In this document: one piece after another, positions 1-8,935 of the stretch
Numbering within the stretch: position 1 is the stretch's first letter
How the letters are laid out: each line of letters begins with the position of its first letter
Origin: Stenotrophomonas acidaminiphila
GTDB lineage: Bacteria; Pseudomonadota; Gammaproteobacteria; Xanthomonadales; Xanthomonadaceae
NCBI RefSeq assembly: GCF_001431595.1
Contig: NZ_LDJO01000008.1
Coordinates: forward strand, 1-64,000
Direction of reading: 5' to 3'
DNA: 64,000 nt
Translations under genes and position numbers: made by a program
Notes under the pieces: generated by a model
The model's database searches: none
Told to the model about the DNA's origin: nothing
What the model saw: only the letters and a program-made list of their open reading frames with translations

Positions 1-1005
1 CCAGCGCATGCGCTGGCTGCGCAGCGACTTCAGGTCGGTCGGCACTTCGGTCCAGCACACCGGGTCGGGCACGAACACGATGCGGTAGTCGCGGCGTTCC
101 CGACGCAGGCTGCTGTGCATGCGCACCACCAGGTCCATGTCCTCGCCCACCGTATCGGCGCGGTATCCGCCGATGGCGACCACGCGTTCCTTGTAGAACA
201 CGCCGAACGCGCCGGAGATGATCAGCAGGGCGTTCATCGGCGACCAGCCCACGCGCCCGAACAGGAACGCGCGCAGGTACTCGACCAGCTGGAAGCTGGG
301 CAGCCAGTGGTCTGGCAGGCCGATTTTGGACAGCTGCCCGTCGCTGACGGTGCAGCCGTTGAGCACGCGCACCACGCCGCCGCTGGCCACCACCCGGCGG
401 TCCTCCAGGAACGGCCGCACCACCCGCGACAGGCTTTCCGGCTGCAGGATGCTGTCGGCGTCCATCACGCAGAACAGCGGATAGCGTGCGCAGTTGATGC
501 CGGCGTTGATCGCATCGGCCTTGCCGCCATTGGCCTTGTCCACCATGCGCACGCGCGGGTGGGTCGCCGATGCGTAGACCCCCTTCACCATCTCGGTCTT
601 CAACCGCGCGCGGTAGGCCTCGGGCACCATCACCAGGCCGAACGCCGCGATCAGCGCCTCGCGGGTGCCGTCGGTGGAGCCGTCGTTGACCACCACGATC
701 TCGTAGTCGGGGTAGCTGGTCTTGAGCAGCGAGCGCACCGAGGACACCACCGACTTCTCCTCGTTGTGCGCAGGCAGCAGCACGCTCACCGGCGGCTGGT
801 ACTCGCGCAGCGCCTCGGGCAGGTAGTTGGCGCGGTGCTCGCGCATGTAGCGCACGATCTGGTACGCGGAGATGTAGTTCAGCGCCAGGTAGGCCAGGTT
901 GATGGCCACGAAGTAGGCCATGAAGAACCATTGCAGCGAGATCATCAGGTGCACCCACGGCACCTGGTAGAAATGATCGAGGAGCATCTGCCAGAAGGTG
1001 TTCAT
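1..1005 (-). CDS. family 2 membrane glycosyltransferase, C-terminus cut by window edge
   Basis: Processive-type GT2 enzyme, expected to move a sugar from a nucleotide-sugar donor at the cytoplasmic face of the inner membrane. The 335 visible residues show a membrane segment at about 15-45, the nucleotide-binding DGS at 108-110, the metal-binding DAD at 182-184, the ED pair at 289-290, and QRMRW at 331-335, the QxxRW signature of cellulose, poly-GlcNAc and hyaluronan synthases. Further membrane segments would follow beyond base 1. The ATG overlaps the TGA of the upstream HEAT-repeat gene as ATGA, so the two are probably translationally coupled. The polymer made cannot be told from the sequence. 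Confidence 0.9.
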   Translation of the reverse strand, partial: MNTFWQMLLDHFYQVPWVHLMISLQWFFMAYFVAINLAYLALNYISAYQIVRYMREHRANYLPEALREYQPPVSVLLPAHNEEKSVVSSVRSLLKTSYPDYEIVVVNDGSTDGTREALIAAFGLVMVPEAYRARLKTEMVKGVYASATHPRVRMVDKANGGKADAINAGINCARYPLFCVMDADSILQPESLSRVVRPFLEDRRVVASGGVVRVLNGCTVSDGQLSKIGLPDHWLPSFQLVEYLRAFLFGRVGWSPMNALLIISGAFGVFYKERVVAIGGYRADTVGEDMDLVVRMHSSLRRERRDYRIVFVPDPVCWTEVPTDLKSLRSQRMRW

Positions 1006-2063
1006 GACGTGATCCCCAGGCGGTGCTCGGACAGCACGTGGTCGATGATGTCGCGGCCGTAGGCGTCGGCCAGCCGCTCCTTGATCTGCAGCAGCGCCTG
1101 CGCGCCCATGCCGGGCAGCACCAGCAATGCCTGCGCGGTCCGGTAGCGCACCCACCAGACGCTGTCCGACAGCAGCGGTTCCAGCAGGCTGCGGTCGCCC
1201 GGATCGCCCATGCGGCCCAGCGCCGCGGCCGCATGCATGCGCACGTGCCAGCGTGGCGAATCGAGGAAGCGCCTGGCCCGTTCGCGGTCCTGCGGGTCAT
1301 CGAGCAGCTGCAGGCACACCGAGATGACGTGGTCGTCCACCTTCGCGTCGAGCAGTTGCCGCACCACGCCGGCGGCCTGCGCCGGGGCGACGCGCGCCAG
1401 CAGGCGCACCAGCGTCGCGGCGGTGTCGGTGTTGGCGCGCATCAGTACGCTGGACAGTTCGCGCGCCGCGCTGCCGTCGTGGTTGTCGGTGAGGATCCGC
1501 GCCACGCTGCCCGGGAACCAGTCCTCGCGCGAGGCGATCATCGGCACGAATAATGCCATCGCCCGCGGCGGGTCGATCTGCGCCAGCGCGCGTGCGGCGC
1601 ACAGCGAAACGATCGGGCTGGGGTTCTCGAGGAAGCCGGACAGTTCGTCGAACAGCTGCGGATCGCGCAGGTGGCCGAGCGCGATGATCGCCATCGCCCG
1701 GTCGTGGTAGCGTCCATCGAGTTGCCGGCGCGCGGCGTCGACCAGGCCGACACGCTCGCCCAGCGCGGCCAGCCGGCGCGAATCGGCCTCCGGCAGCGAT
1801 TCATGGACCGTGTTCCACGCCTCGATGAAACCATGCGCCTGGCGCGCATCGAGCCTGCGCACCGGGGGAGACGCGCCGGCCAGCTCCTGCTTCAGTACCT
1901 GCGTCCAATGCTCGCGCTCGCGGAAGTCCCGCCTTTCCCGCCGCAACGCGCGCATTCTCAGCAGCACGACCCCGGCCAGCAGGAGACAGGACATCGTGAT
2001 GGTCAGCACCGCAACCCAGAAGGCAATCACCACTACCGGCGAACCGTGCAAAAGACTGTCCAT
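1002..2063 (-). CDS. membrane-anchored HEAT-repeat protein
   Basis: A 353-residue protein with one N-terminal membrane segment (about residues 9-31), a short basic stretch, and then a large cytoplasmic domain of repeated helical pairs containing ARALA, ALGRMGDPG and AAALG-type turns, typical of HEAT/PBS-lyase scaffold repeats. The start at 2063 is chosen because an AGGGAGA ribosome site precedes it; longer in-frame starts run into the promoter region. It overlaps the glycosyltransferase by four bases, which suggests that it scaffolds or regulates that enzyme. This partnership is inference from gene order; no catalytic motif is visible. Confidence 0.8.
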   Translation of the reverse strand: MDSLLHGSPVVVIAFWVAVLTITMSCLLLAGVVLLRMRALRRERRDFREREHWTQVLKQELAGASPPVRRLDARQAHGFIEAWNTVHESLPEADSRRLAALGERVGLVDAARRQLDGRYHDRAMAIIALGHLRDPQLFDELSGFLENPSPIVSLCAARALAQIDPPRAMALFVPMIASREDWFPGSVARILTDNHDGSAARELSSVLMRANTDTAATLVRLLARVAPAQAAGVVRQLLDAKVDDHVISVCLQLLDDPQDRERARRFLDSPRWHVRMHAAAALGRMGDPGDRSLLEPLLSDSVWWVRYRTAQALLVLPGMGAQALLQIKERLADAYGRDIIDHVLSEHRLGITS

Positions 2064-2147
2064 GCTGGTCTCCCTGTCGCTGAAGCGGCATCCATGTCCG
2101 CGTTGAAATATCTCTAGGCTAATACCGGTAAAAAGGTGCAAAGTTTT

Positions 2148-2163
2148 TGTGATTTGCGTCACA
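2148..2163. promoter_or_regulatory. Clp/CRP-type binding palindrome
   Basis: TGTGATTTGCGTCACA is a perfect TGTGA-N6-TCACA palindrome in an AT-rich divergent gap (2064-2210) between the HEAT/glycosyltransferase operon and the phosphatase-TPR gene. It matches the CRP/Clp consensus. In Xanthomonadaceae Clp is a c-di-GMP-responsive activator of exopolysaccharide and virulence genes. A TATTAG at 2119-2124 (minus strand) would put the site near -43 for the minus-strand operon; that placement is inference. Confidence 0.7.
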
Positions 2164-2210
2164 ATAATCACACATACTCACCAACGTGCAACTGCATCGG
2201 GAGTGGGGAA

Positions 2211-3191
2211 ATGAATAAATCGTTAAGAAACAAGTGGCTGGCCATCGGTGCGTGCGTGGCGCTGCTCGGCGCCGCCGGGGTCTGGGTGCTGCTGCATCCG
2301 GCCAGTTTCGTGGTGCAGCCGTGGCGCGCGCAGCAGTCGGTCACCGGTGCGCGCTTCGTGTTCGGCCCCTACCCGGTGGACGCGGACATGCACCGGCTCA
2401 AGGCCGAGGGCATCACCACCATCATCAGCCTGCTCAATCCGCAGCTTCCCTACGAGGCATCGTTGCTCGAGGACGAGAAGGAACGTGCCGCGCGCCTGGG
2501 CATGCGGGTCCTGAACTTCCCGATGGGCAGCATCCTCGGACAACGCTTCGGGGCCGACTACGAGCGCAACTCGCGCGCCGCGGCCGAGGCGGCCATCGCC
2601 AGCCCGGGCACGGTCTACATCCACTGTTATCTCGGCCTGCACCGCGCCGCCAGCGTGCGCGACTACCTGGAGCAGCACGCGGGCCAGGTCGCCACCCGCG
2701 AGTTCGACGGTTCGCTCGAACACGGCCGCAGCCAGCGCCAGCTCGCCAACGAACGCGCACAGGGCCTGTACGAGCAGGACGACTACGCGGGCGCACTGCG
2801 CGAACTGGCCACCGTGCAGCCGCTGGACTACGCCGCGCACGTGCTCACCGGCTGGATCCAGCTGCGCCTCGGCGACAACGTGCTGGCGCGCGATGCATTC
2901 CGACGGGCGACGCTGATGGCCGATGCAAAGGCCGACGCCTGGGGCGGGCTGGGCTTCGCGCTGCTGCGCCTGGATGACCTGGAAGGTGCGTCCACCGCGT
3001 TCGAGCAGGCGCTCAGGCTCTCGCCCGACGACAACGACGCGATGCTGGGCATGGCGCAGGTGCTCTACCGGCAGGACCGGACGCAACAGGCACGCGCCCT
3101 GCTCGAACGCCTGCACGCCGAGTCGCCGGACAACGCCGAGGTCAACGCGCTGCTGGAGCGCCTGAAACAGCCGGCGGACGCGCCACGCTGA
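2211..3191 (+). CDS. membrane-anchored tyrosine/dual-specificity phosphatase-like protein with TPR repeats
   Basis: A 326-residue protein. Residues 9-28 form an N-terminal membrane anchor. Residues 45-155 form a phosphatase-like fold containing the P-loop HCYLGLHRA, with Cys139 and Arg145 in CX5R spacing. From about 175 to 320 there are three or four TPR-like helical repeats. The start at 2211 follows a GGGAGTGGGGAA ribosome site. It is divergent from the glycosyltransferase operon and shares the Clp palindrome, so a role in controlling polysaccharide output is plausible. The substrate (phosphotyrosine protein, lipid or other) is unknown. Phosphatase fused to TPR in one small membrane protein is an uncommon arrangement. 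Confidence 0.75.
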   Translation: MNKSLRNKWLAIGACVALLGAAGVWVLLHPASFVVQPWRAQQSVTGARFVFGPYPVDADMHRLKAEGITTIISLLNPQLPYEASLLEDEKERAARLGMRVLNFPMGSILGQRFGADYERNSRAAAEAAIASPGTVYIHCYLGLHRAASVRDYLEQHAGQVATREFDGSLEHGRSQRQLANERAQGLYEQDDYAGALRELATVQPLDYAAHVLTGWIQLRLGDNVLARDAFRRATLMADAKADAWGGLGFALLRLDDLEGASTAFEQALRLSPDDNDAMLGMAQVLYRQDRTQQARALLERLHAESPDNAEVNALLERLKQPADAPR

Positions 3192-3257
3192 GCCGGCCGC
3201 TGACGGCGCGTGACGGCGGCATCGGCTAGGCTCCACCTTTTCCGGACGGAGCAGCCC

Positions 3258-3647
3258 ATGTCGACCGCTTACTGGTGTGTGTTGATCGCCGCGATCCTGC
3301 CTTACGTGTGGGTGGCCGTGGCCAAGATGCGGCCCGGCTACAACAACCGCAATCCGCGCGCCTGGGTCGCCAGGAGCGACAATTACGTCGTGCAGCGCGC
3401 CAATGCGGCACACCTGAACGCGTTCGAGAACTTCGCGCCGTTCGCCGCCGGCGTGGTCCTGGCGCAGCTGGCCGGCGTGGACCCGGCGACGGTCAACCCG
3501 CTGGCCATCGCCTTCGTGGTGTTCCGCGTCCTGCATGGCGTGCTGTATGTCGGCGACAAGCCGTTGCCGCGCAGCCTGGCGTGGCTCGGCGGTTTCGCCT
3601 GCAGCGTGGCGCTGATCGTGCTGGCCGCGCAGGCCGCCGGCCGCTGA
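3258..3647 (+). CDS. MAPEG family membrane protein
   Basis: A 129-residue, four-helix membrane protein. The N-terminal helix, the motif NPRAW (near residue 35), the conserved RANAAHLNAFENF stretch and the small C-terminal hydrophobic helices match the MAPEG (membrane-associated eicosanoid/glutathione) family. Eukaryotic members use glutathione; the substrate of bacterial members of this type is mostly unknown. The start is the ATG at 3258, preceded by GGACGGAG. It stands alone, 66 bases after the phosphatase-TPR gene. Confidence 0.85.
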   Translation: MSTAYWCVLIAAILPYVWVAVAKMRPGYNNRNPRAWVARSDNYVVQRANAAHLNAFENFAPFAAGVVLAQLAGVDPATVNPLAIAFVVFRVLHGVLYVGDKPLPRSLAWLGGFACSVALIVLAAQAAGR

Positions 3648-3758
3648 TCCCCGCCGGCGCAGGGACGGCCCGGCGCAGGCTGAGGGAACCCAGCTGCCGC
3701 GCCGGGGCCGCAGCACGGGCCGCCGGTTGCGGGTGGGGCCGGTCGGCCAGGTGCCGGA

Positions 3759-4523
3759 TCAGCCGTGCCCCGGGGACGGTGCGTCGCCGGTCGGCGCGTC
3801 GGCGTCCCAGCCCAGCAGCGCGAATGCCTTGCGGAACTCCGCATCCAGCGGCGCGCTCACCTCGATGCGACGCCCGTCGTGCGGGTGCGGGAACGACAGC
3901 CGCGCCGCATGCAGCAGCATGCGGTGCACGCCGTGCATGCGGAACGTGCGGTTGTGGCGGCCGTCGCCATGGCTGGTGTCGCCGATCAGGTGATGGAACA
4001 CGTGCTTGAGGTGGCGGCGGATCTGGCGGAACCGCCCGGTCTGCGGCTGGCATCGCAGCAGGGCGTAACGCGAGGTCGGGAAGCCGTTGGACGGCACCGG
4101 CAGTTCGCCGGTCAGCAGCTTCTGGAAGTGGGTGACGGCCGGCTTCTTCAGCGGCTTGCCCGGCCCGCCGTCGAGGTCGTGGTCGACGCTGAAGGCATCC
4201 TCCGCCGGCCAGCCGCGGCACACGGCCAGGTAGTCCTTGCCGACATCCCCGCCCATCAGCGCCTTGCCCAGCGCGCTGGCGGTTTCGCGGTCGAAGGCCA
4301 GCAGCAGGCAACCGCTGGTGGCGCGGTCCAGGCGATGGATCAGGAAGATCGGCCGGCCCAGCTGCTCGCGCAGGCGGTCGGCCAGGAAATCGTCCTCGCC
4401 GCGCGCCAGCTTGCTGTCGTGGACCATCAGCCCGGCCGGCTTGTCGACCACGGCCAGCCAGTCGTCGGCGTACAGCACCGGCAACGCCCGCGCGGGCATC
4501 GATGTCGTGGTGTCGTGATCCAT
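3759..4523 (-). CDS. truC: tRNA pseudouridine(65) synthase, TruC type
   Basis: RluA-superfamily pseudouridine synthase, expected to isomerise U65 in tRNA. The catalytic motif HRLDRATSG is present (Asp as nucleophile), as are the downstream QTGRFRQIRRH motif and the LHAARL element of this family. At about 254 residues without an S4 domain it fits TruC better than RluC/RluD. The ATG at 4523 was chosen; an ATG four codons upstream is possible. The exact tRNA target is by family similarity only. Confidence 0.8.
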   Translation of the reverse strand: MDHDTTTSMPARALPVLYADDWLAVVDKPAGLMVHDSKLARGEDDFLADRLREQLGRPIFLIHRLDRATSGCLLLAFDRETASALGKALMGGDVGKDYLAVCRGWPAEDAFSVDHDLDGGPGKPLKKPAVTHFQKLLTGELPVPSNGFPTSRYALLRCQPQTGRFRQIRRHLKHVFHHLIGDTSHGDGRHNRTFRMHGVHRMLLHAARLSFPHPHDGRRIEVSAPLDAEFRKAFALLGWDADAPTGDAPSPGHG

Positions 4524-4617
4524 GGTTCGGCACACCTGCTAGGGCACGCCGCGCGGCCCGTTTCGTGGATGCCCCGCGAGCGGCGGGGCGGTCGCTCCGG
4601 CCGGGCCGGGAACGGGG

Positions 4618-5292
4618 TCAGGCCTTCACCGGCCCGACCGTGATGCCCAGCTGCAGCATCAGCTGCGCGACCTGCAGGGCATCGAGCCGGACGCCTTCAA
4701 GGTCGACCACGCGCAGGTCCAGGTCGCCCAGCTCCGAGCCGCTCAGGTCGCAATGGGTGAAGTTGGCCGAACGCCAGTCCAGCGAAGAGAAATCCCCGCC
4801 GGACATGTCCGAACCGCTGAAGCTCGCACCGGCGACGCTGGCACCGGTCCAGCGGTTGTCCGGCAGTTCGCATTTTTCCAGCGTCACGCCGGAAAAGTCG
4901 GCATAGGCAAGATTGGACTGGCGGATCACCGCGCTGCAGAACCAGCTGCGCGCGGTGATCTGGTTCATGAAGCTGGCATTGGAAAAATCCGCGCCCTGCG
5001 CCCGGCATTCCACGATCTCCAGCCCGAGCGCCTTGGCGAAGGCGAAACCGCACATGCTCAGGTCGCACTGGTGGAAACGGGCTTCCTTGAGCTGGGCGCC
5101 GTTGAAGCGGCAACCGGCCTGGGTGTCGGCATCGTAGAAGACGCAGTTCACGAACGTCGTGCCGGTCAGGTCGGCGCCGGAGAAATCGCAGTTGCGGAAA
5201 TGCGTGTTGGCGACCGTGGCGCCGGTGAAACGCTCCCTGCCGATCCGCTCGTTGCTGACGATGGCCGGCGCCGCGACGGCACCGGTGTTCAT
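4618..5292 (-). CDS. qnr: Qnr-type pentapeptide-repeat protein, chromosomal
   Basis: A 224-residue right-handed beta-helix protein made almost wholly of A(D/N)LXX pentapeptides. It aligns with QnrB along its full length: the CDFSGADL start, the CRAQGADF and FMNQIT blocks, SGSDMSGG, and the SELGDLDLR end are all shared. Both Qnr loops are present, loop A near 53-60 (YDADTQAG) and loop B near 120-131, which in plasmid Qnr proteins are needed to protect DNA gyrase from quinolones. The ATG overlaps the TGA of ubiB as ATGA, so it is probably translated from the ubiJ-ubiB message. S. maltophilia carries a chromosomal homologue (Smqnr). Whether this copy confers any resistance is not shown. Confidence 0.88.
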   Translation of the reverse strand: MNTGAVAAPAIVSNERIGRERFTGATVANTHFRNCDFSGADLTGTTFVNCVFYDADTQAGCRFNGAQLKEARFHQCDLSMCGFAFAKALGLEIVECRAQGADFSNASFMNQITARSWFCSAVIRQSNLAYADFSGVTLEKCELPDNRWTGASVAGASFSGSDMSGGDFSSLDWRSANFTHCDLSGSELGDLDLRVVDLEGVRLDALQVAQLMLQLGITVGPVKA

Positions 5293-6956
5293 CGCCGCAG
5301 CCATGCCGAGGCCAGCGCCAGCGCACCCACGCCGCCGCTGATCCACGACCACAGCGGCACCGTGGCCCACTGCGGGCCGCCGGCATGCAGGCCGTGCAGC
5401 AGCGCCGCCACCACCAGCAGGCCGGCACCGGCCACGGCGGTGACCACGCGCCGCTGCATGCGCTGCAGGGTCTGGTCGAGGTTGACGATGTCGCGCGAGC
5501 GCATCGACAGCTGGTGCTGGCCCTCGACCTGCTGGCGCAGCCAGGCATGCACCAGCACCGGCATGTCCGGGGTGCGGGTCATGATCTCCGGCAGCCGGCG
5601 GCGCAGTTCCCGCAGCGCGCGGCGCGGGCTGTAGCGCTCGCGCAGGATGCGCTCGAGCACCGGCCTGGCCACCGCCCAGATGTCGATCTGCGGGTCGAGC
5701 TGGCGGCCCACGCCCTCGATGTTGAGCAGGGTCTTCTGCAGCAGGATCAGCTGCGGCTGCAGGGTCAGCTGGTAGCGCTGCGCGGTGCGGAACAGCTTGA
5801 GCAGCACTTCGGCCAGCGAGATCTGCGACAGCGGGCGGGTGAAGTACGGCTCGCACACCGCGCGCACCGCCGCCTCCAGGTCGTCGATGCGCACGCTGGC
5901 CGGCATCCACCGCGCCTGCACGTGCAGTTCGGCGATGCGCCGGTAGTCACGGTTGAAGATGGCCATGAAGTTCTCGGCCAGGTAGTACTGGTCCTCTTCC
6001 GAGAGCTGGCCCATGATGCCGAAGTCGAGCGCGATGAAGCGCGGGTTGTCGCGCCGCGCCGGGTCGGTGTCGACCCAGATGTTGCCGGCGTGCGCGTCGG
6101 CATGGAAGAAGTTGTCGCGGAACACCTGCGTGTAGAACACGCGCACGCCCTTGGCGGCCAGCGCGCTGCGGTCGATGCCGGCCGCGTCCAGCGCGGCGAT
6201 GTCGTCCGAGGGAATGCCCCAGACCCGCTCCAGGGTCAGCGCGCGCTCGGCGGTGTGGCTCCAGATCACCTCGGGCACGTAGAGGTCGTCCGAGTCCTGC
6301 CAGAAGCGGCGCAGCACGCTGGCGTTGGCGCCCTCGCGCTGCAGGTCCAGCTCGGCGGCCAGGGTGGTCTCGATTTCCGCCACCACCTCGCGTGGACGGA
6401 TTTTTTCCGCGCGCGGATGGGTGCGCTCGACCAGTGCGGCCAGCGACCGGAGCAGCGCGATGTCGGCGTCGATCTGCCGCTCGATGTCCGGGCGCAGCAC
6501 CTTGACCACCACCTGGCGGCCACCGGGCAGCGTCGCCGCATGCACCTGCGCGATCGAGGCCGACGCCAGCGGCACGGTGTCGAAGCTGGCGAACGCCTCG
6601 GCGACCGGCCGGCCCAGCGCCTGCTCGACGATCTGCCGCGCGCGCTCGCCGTCGAACGGCTGCACCCGGTCCTGCAGCAGGGTCAGCTCGACCGCCACGT
6701 CCGGCGGCACCAGGTCGCGGCGGGTGGACAGGATCTGCCCGAACTTGACGAAGATCGGCCCCAGTTCCTGCAGCGCCAGGCGCAGGCGCGCGCCACGCGG
6801 CAGCGAGGCGATGTCGCCGCGGGCGCGCGGCACGAACGGCCTGGCGATGCGCAGCCAGCGTTCGGCCGGGGTGCCGTCGAACAGGTCGTCGAGCCGGTAG
6901 CGCAGCATCACCCGGCCGATGCGGCTGGCGCGGAACATCGCGCGGGTCGTCCTCAT
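5289..6956 (-). CDS. ubiB: UbiB family protein kinase-like ATPase of ubiquinone biosynthesis
   Basis: A 555-residue ABC1/ADCK protein needed for ubiquinone synthesis. The family signature KFGQ lies in the stretch [13 protein letters not shown] (about residues 70-82), the Ala-rich loop is ASIAQVHA, the catalytic loop is [12 protein letters not shown], and the metal-binding DFG appears as [10 protein letters not shown]. The C-terminus has two hydrophobic helices (about 505-550) that anchor it to the inner membrane. Its start overlaps the ubiJ stop (ATGA at 6953-6956) and its stop overlaps the Qnr start. In E. coli ubiJ also precedes ubiB. Confidence 0.93.
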   Translation of the reverse strand: MRTTRAMFRASRIGRVMLRYRLDDLFDGTPAERWLRIARPFVPRARGDIASLPRGARLRLALQELGPIFVKFGQILSTRRDLVPPDVAVELTLLQDRVQPFDGERARQIVEQALGRPVAEAFASFDTVPLASASIAQVHAATLPGGRQVVVKVLRPDIERQIDADIALLRSLAALVERTHPRAEKIRPREVVAEIETTLAAELDLQREGANASVLRRFWQDSDDLYVPEVIWSHTAERALTLERVWGIPSDDIAALDAAGIDRSALAAKGVRVFYTQVFRDNFFHADAHAGNIWVDTDPARRDNPRFIALDFGIMGQLSEEDQYYLAENFMAIFNRDYRRIAELHVQARWMPASVRIDDLEAAVRAVCEPYFTRPLSQISLAEVLLKLFRTAQRYQLTLQPQLILLQKTLLNIEGVGRQLDPQIDIWAVARPVLERILRERYSPRRALRELRRRLPEIMTRTPDMPVLVHAWLRQQVEGQHQLSMRSRDIVNLDQTLQRMQRRVVTAVAGAGLLVVAALLHGLHAGGPQWATVPLWSWISGGVGALALASAWLRR

Positions 6957-7600
6957 GCCCGACCCCCGCTGCGCAGCCTGGCCACGCGCGCGGCCAGGCG
7001 TTCGACGTCGTCGCGGATCGCATCGACATCGTCGTGGAAGGCGTCCAGCTCGGCCCGCGGCACCACGTCGCGCGACTCCTCGGTCACGTACTCGGCCGCG
7101 GTCCGGGCCAGGTCGGCGGTGCTGCGGCGGGCCTGCGCCAGTGCCGCGCGCAGGGTCTGCGCCACCTGCACCCCCAGCACCTCGCCGAACACCGCCACGA
7201 ACGGCTGCTGCCAGTCCGGATCGAAGCGCGTGGCCAGCTGCTGCAGGCGCCGCGCCAGTTCGGCATCGCCGGACACCTTCACCCGCCCGGCCGGGGCAGC
7301 ACCGGGGCTGCGCCGCGCGTTGGCCAGGAACGGCAGCTGCGCCAGCACCCCGCCCAGGGTGCTGCGCACGGCCAGGCCCGGCTCCTGCGCGGTGTCCACC
7401 GGCCCGACCGTGAGGCGCTGCCCGGCCACCCCGATCTGCAGCGCCAGCGCGGGCGACTCCAGGGTCAGGGCGATGCGCTGGCCATCCAGCGGCACCAGTG
7501 CGGCACGGGTGTCCGGATCCATCGCCAGCGCACGGTTGAGCGCCGTTTCCAGCGCGCGGCCGGCCAGCGGCTTGATGAACTTGAAGGGGGAAGCAGGCAT
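6953..7600 (-). CDS. ubiJ: ubiquinone biosynthesis accessory factor UbiJ (SCP2-like)
   Basis: A 215-residue protein. The N-terminal half resembles the SCP2 lipid-binding domain ([20 protein letters not shown] region); the C-terminal tail is a charged helix or coiled coil ending in heptads such as [18 protein letters not shown]. UbiJ binds ubiquinone intermediates in the soluble Ubi complex. Identification rests on this domain pattern and on its place directly before ubiB with an ATGA overlap. The start at 7600 could equally be the ATG at 7609; neither has a clear ribosome site. No ubiE is seen nearby. Confidence 0.82.
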   Translation of the reverse strand: MPASPFKFIKPLAGRALETALNRALAMDPDTRAALVPLDGQRIALTLESPALALQIGVAGQRLTVGPVDTAQEPGLAVRSTLGGVLAQLPFLANARRSPGAAPAGRVKVSGDAELARRLQQLATRFDPDWQQPFVAVFGEVLGVQVAQTLRAALAQARRSTADLARTAAEYVTEESRDVVPRAELDAFHDDVDAIRDDVERLAARVARLRSGGRA

Positions 7601-7769
7601 GCGCGGCATTCTACCGAAGCGCGGAACCGGCAACGGCATTGCCGCGGGCGCGGGCGCCGCAACGGCCGCGGCTGACGCCCGGCAAACCGGCGCCGGCGCC
7701 TGCCTGTTCCCCATTGCCGGCTTTCCCCCCATGCTATGCGCATCAATGCAAGCGCAGGAGCTACAGGCA

Positions 7770-8873
7770 ATGGGCAAGACCCGGGTCGGCATCATCTTCG
7801 GCGGTCGTTCGGCCGAACACGAGGTCTCGCTGCAGTCGGCGAAGAACATCCTCGACGCGCTGGACAAGGAGCGCTTCGACGTCAGCCTAATCGGCATCGA
7901 CAAACAGGGCCACTGGCACCTGAGCGATCCGCAGCAGTTCCTGCTCAACCCCGGCGACCCAGCGAAGATCGCGCTGAACCGCTCCGGCAACGCGCTGGCG
8001 GTGCTGCCCGGCCGCGAACAGGCGCAGCTGGTGCCCAGCGACCCGGCCACGGCGCTGGCGCAGATCGACGTGGTGTTCCCGATCGTGCACGGCACGCTGG
8101 GCGAGGATGGTTCGCTGCAGGGCCTGCTGCGCATGGCCAACCTGCCGTTCGTCGGCTCCGGGGTGCTCGGCTCGGCGGTGGCGATGGACAAGGACGTGGC
8201 CAAGCGCCTGCTGCGCGATGCCGGCCTGCCGGTGGCGCCGTTCGTGTGCTTCAGCCGCGCCACCGCGGCCAGCGCCGACTACGCGGCACTGGTCGCGCAG
8301 CTGGGCACGCCGCTGTTCGTCAAGCCGGCCAACCAGGGCTCGTCGGTGGGCGTGAGCAAGGTGCGCGATGCCGGCGAGTTCGCCCGGGCGATGGCGCTGG
8401 CGCTGTCCTTCGACCACAAGGTGCTGGTGGAATCGGCCATCGTCGGCCGCGAGATCGAGTGCGCGGTGCTGGGCAACGACCACCCCGAGGCCAGCGTCTG
8501 CGGCGAGGTGGTAGTGCACGACGACTTCTACGCCTACGACACCAAGTACATCAGCGCCAACGGCGCCGAGACGGTGATCCCGGCCGACATCCCGGCCGAG
8601 GCGCAGGAGCGCATCCGCGGCATCGCCATCCGCGCCTACCAGGCGCTGGACTGCGCCGGCATGGCCCGGGTGGACGTGTTCCTGACCCCGGCCGGCGAGG
8701 TGGTCATCAACGAGATCAACACCCTGCCCGGCTTCACCCGCATCAGCATGTATCCCAAGCTGTGGGGCGCCAGCGGCCTGGACTACACGGCGCTGATCAC
8801 CCGCCTGGTGGAACTGGCACTGGAGCGCCACGCCGCCGACAAGGCGCTGCGCAGCTCGATCACCGGCGCCTGA
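7770..8873 (+). CDS. ddl: D-alanine--D-alanine ligase
   Basis: Cytoplasmic ATP-grasp enzyme joining two D-alanines for peptidoglycan. The 367 residues contain the N-terminal [15 protein letters not shown] signature, the [12 protein letters not shown] substrate loop, the [16 protein letters not shown]-binding loop, and the C-terminal [14 protein letters not shown] metal-binding block. The length and its place outside the mur/fts cluster fit a DdlA-type enzyme. The start at 7770 follows AGGAG with nine-base spacing. It is divergent from ubiJ. Confidence 0.95.
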   Translation: MGKTRVGIIFGGRSAEHEVSLQSAKNILDALDKERFDVSLIGIDKQGHWHLSDPQQFLLNPGDPAKIALNRSGNALAVLPGREQAQLVPSDPATALAQIDVVFPIVHGTLGEDGSLQGLLRMANLPFVGSGVLGSAVAMDKDVAKRLLRDAGLPVAPFVCFSRATAASADYAALVAQLGTPLFVKPANQGSSVGVSKVRDAGEFARAMALALSFDHKVLVESAIVGREIECAVLGNDHPEASVCGEVVVHDDFYAYDTKYISANGAETVIPADIPAEAQERIRGIAIRAYQALDCAGMARVDVFLTPAGEVVINEINTLPGFTRISMYPKLWGASGLDYTALITRLVELALERHAADKALRSSITGA

Positions 8874-8935
8874 TGATGGCCGCCCGCGTCGCCCGCCATC
8901 GCGCGCCGCGGACCTGACCGGGAGCAGTTGCACGC

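Noticed and set aside
5385..8873. A plus-strand open frame of more than 1,100 codons running opposite ubiB and ubiJ into ddl
   Set aside because: Only the last 367 codons are the real Ddl. The rest is antisense to well-supported genes and shows the His/Arg/Gln-rich composition typical of shadow frames in GC-rich DNA.
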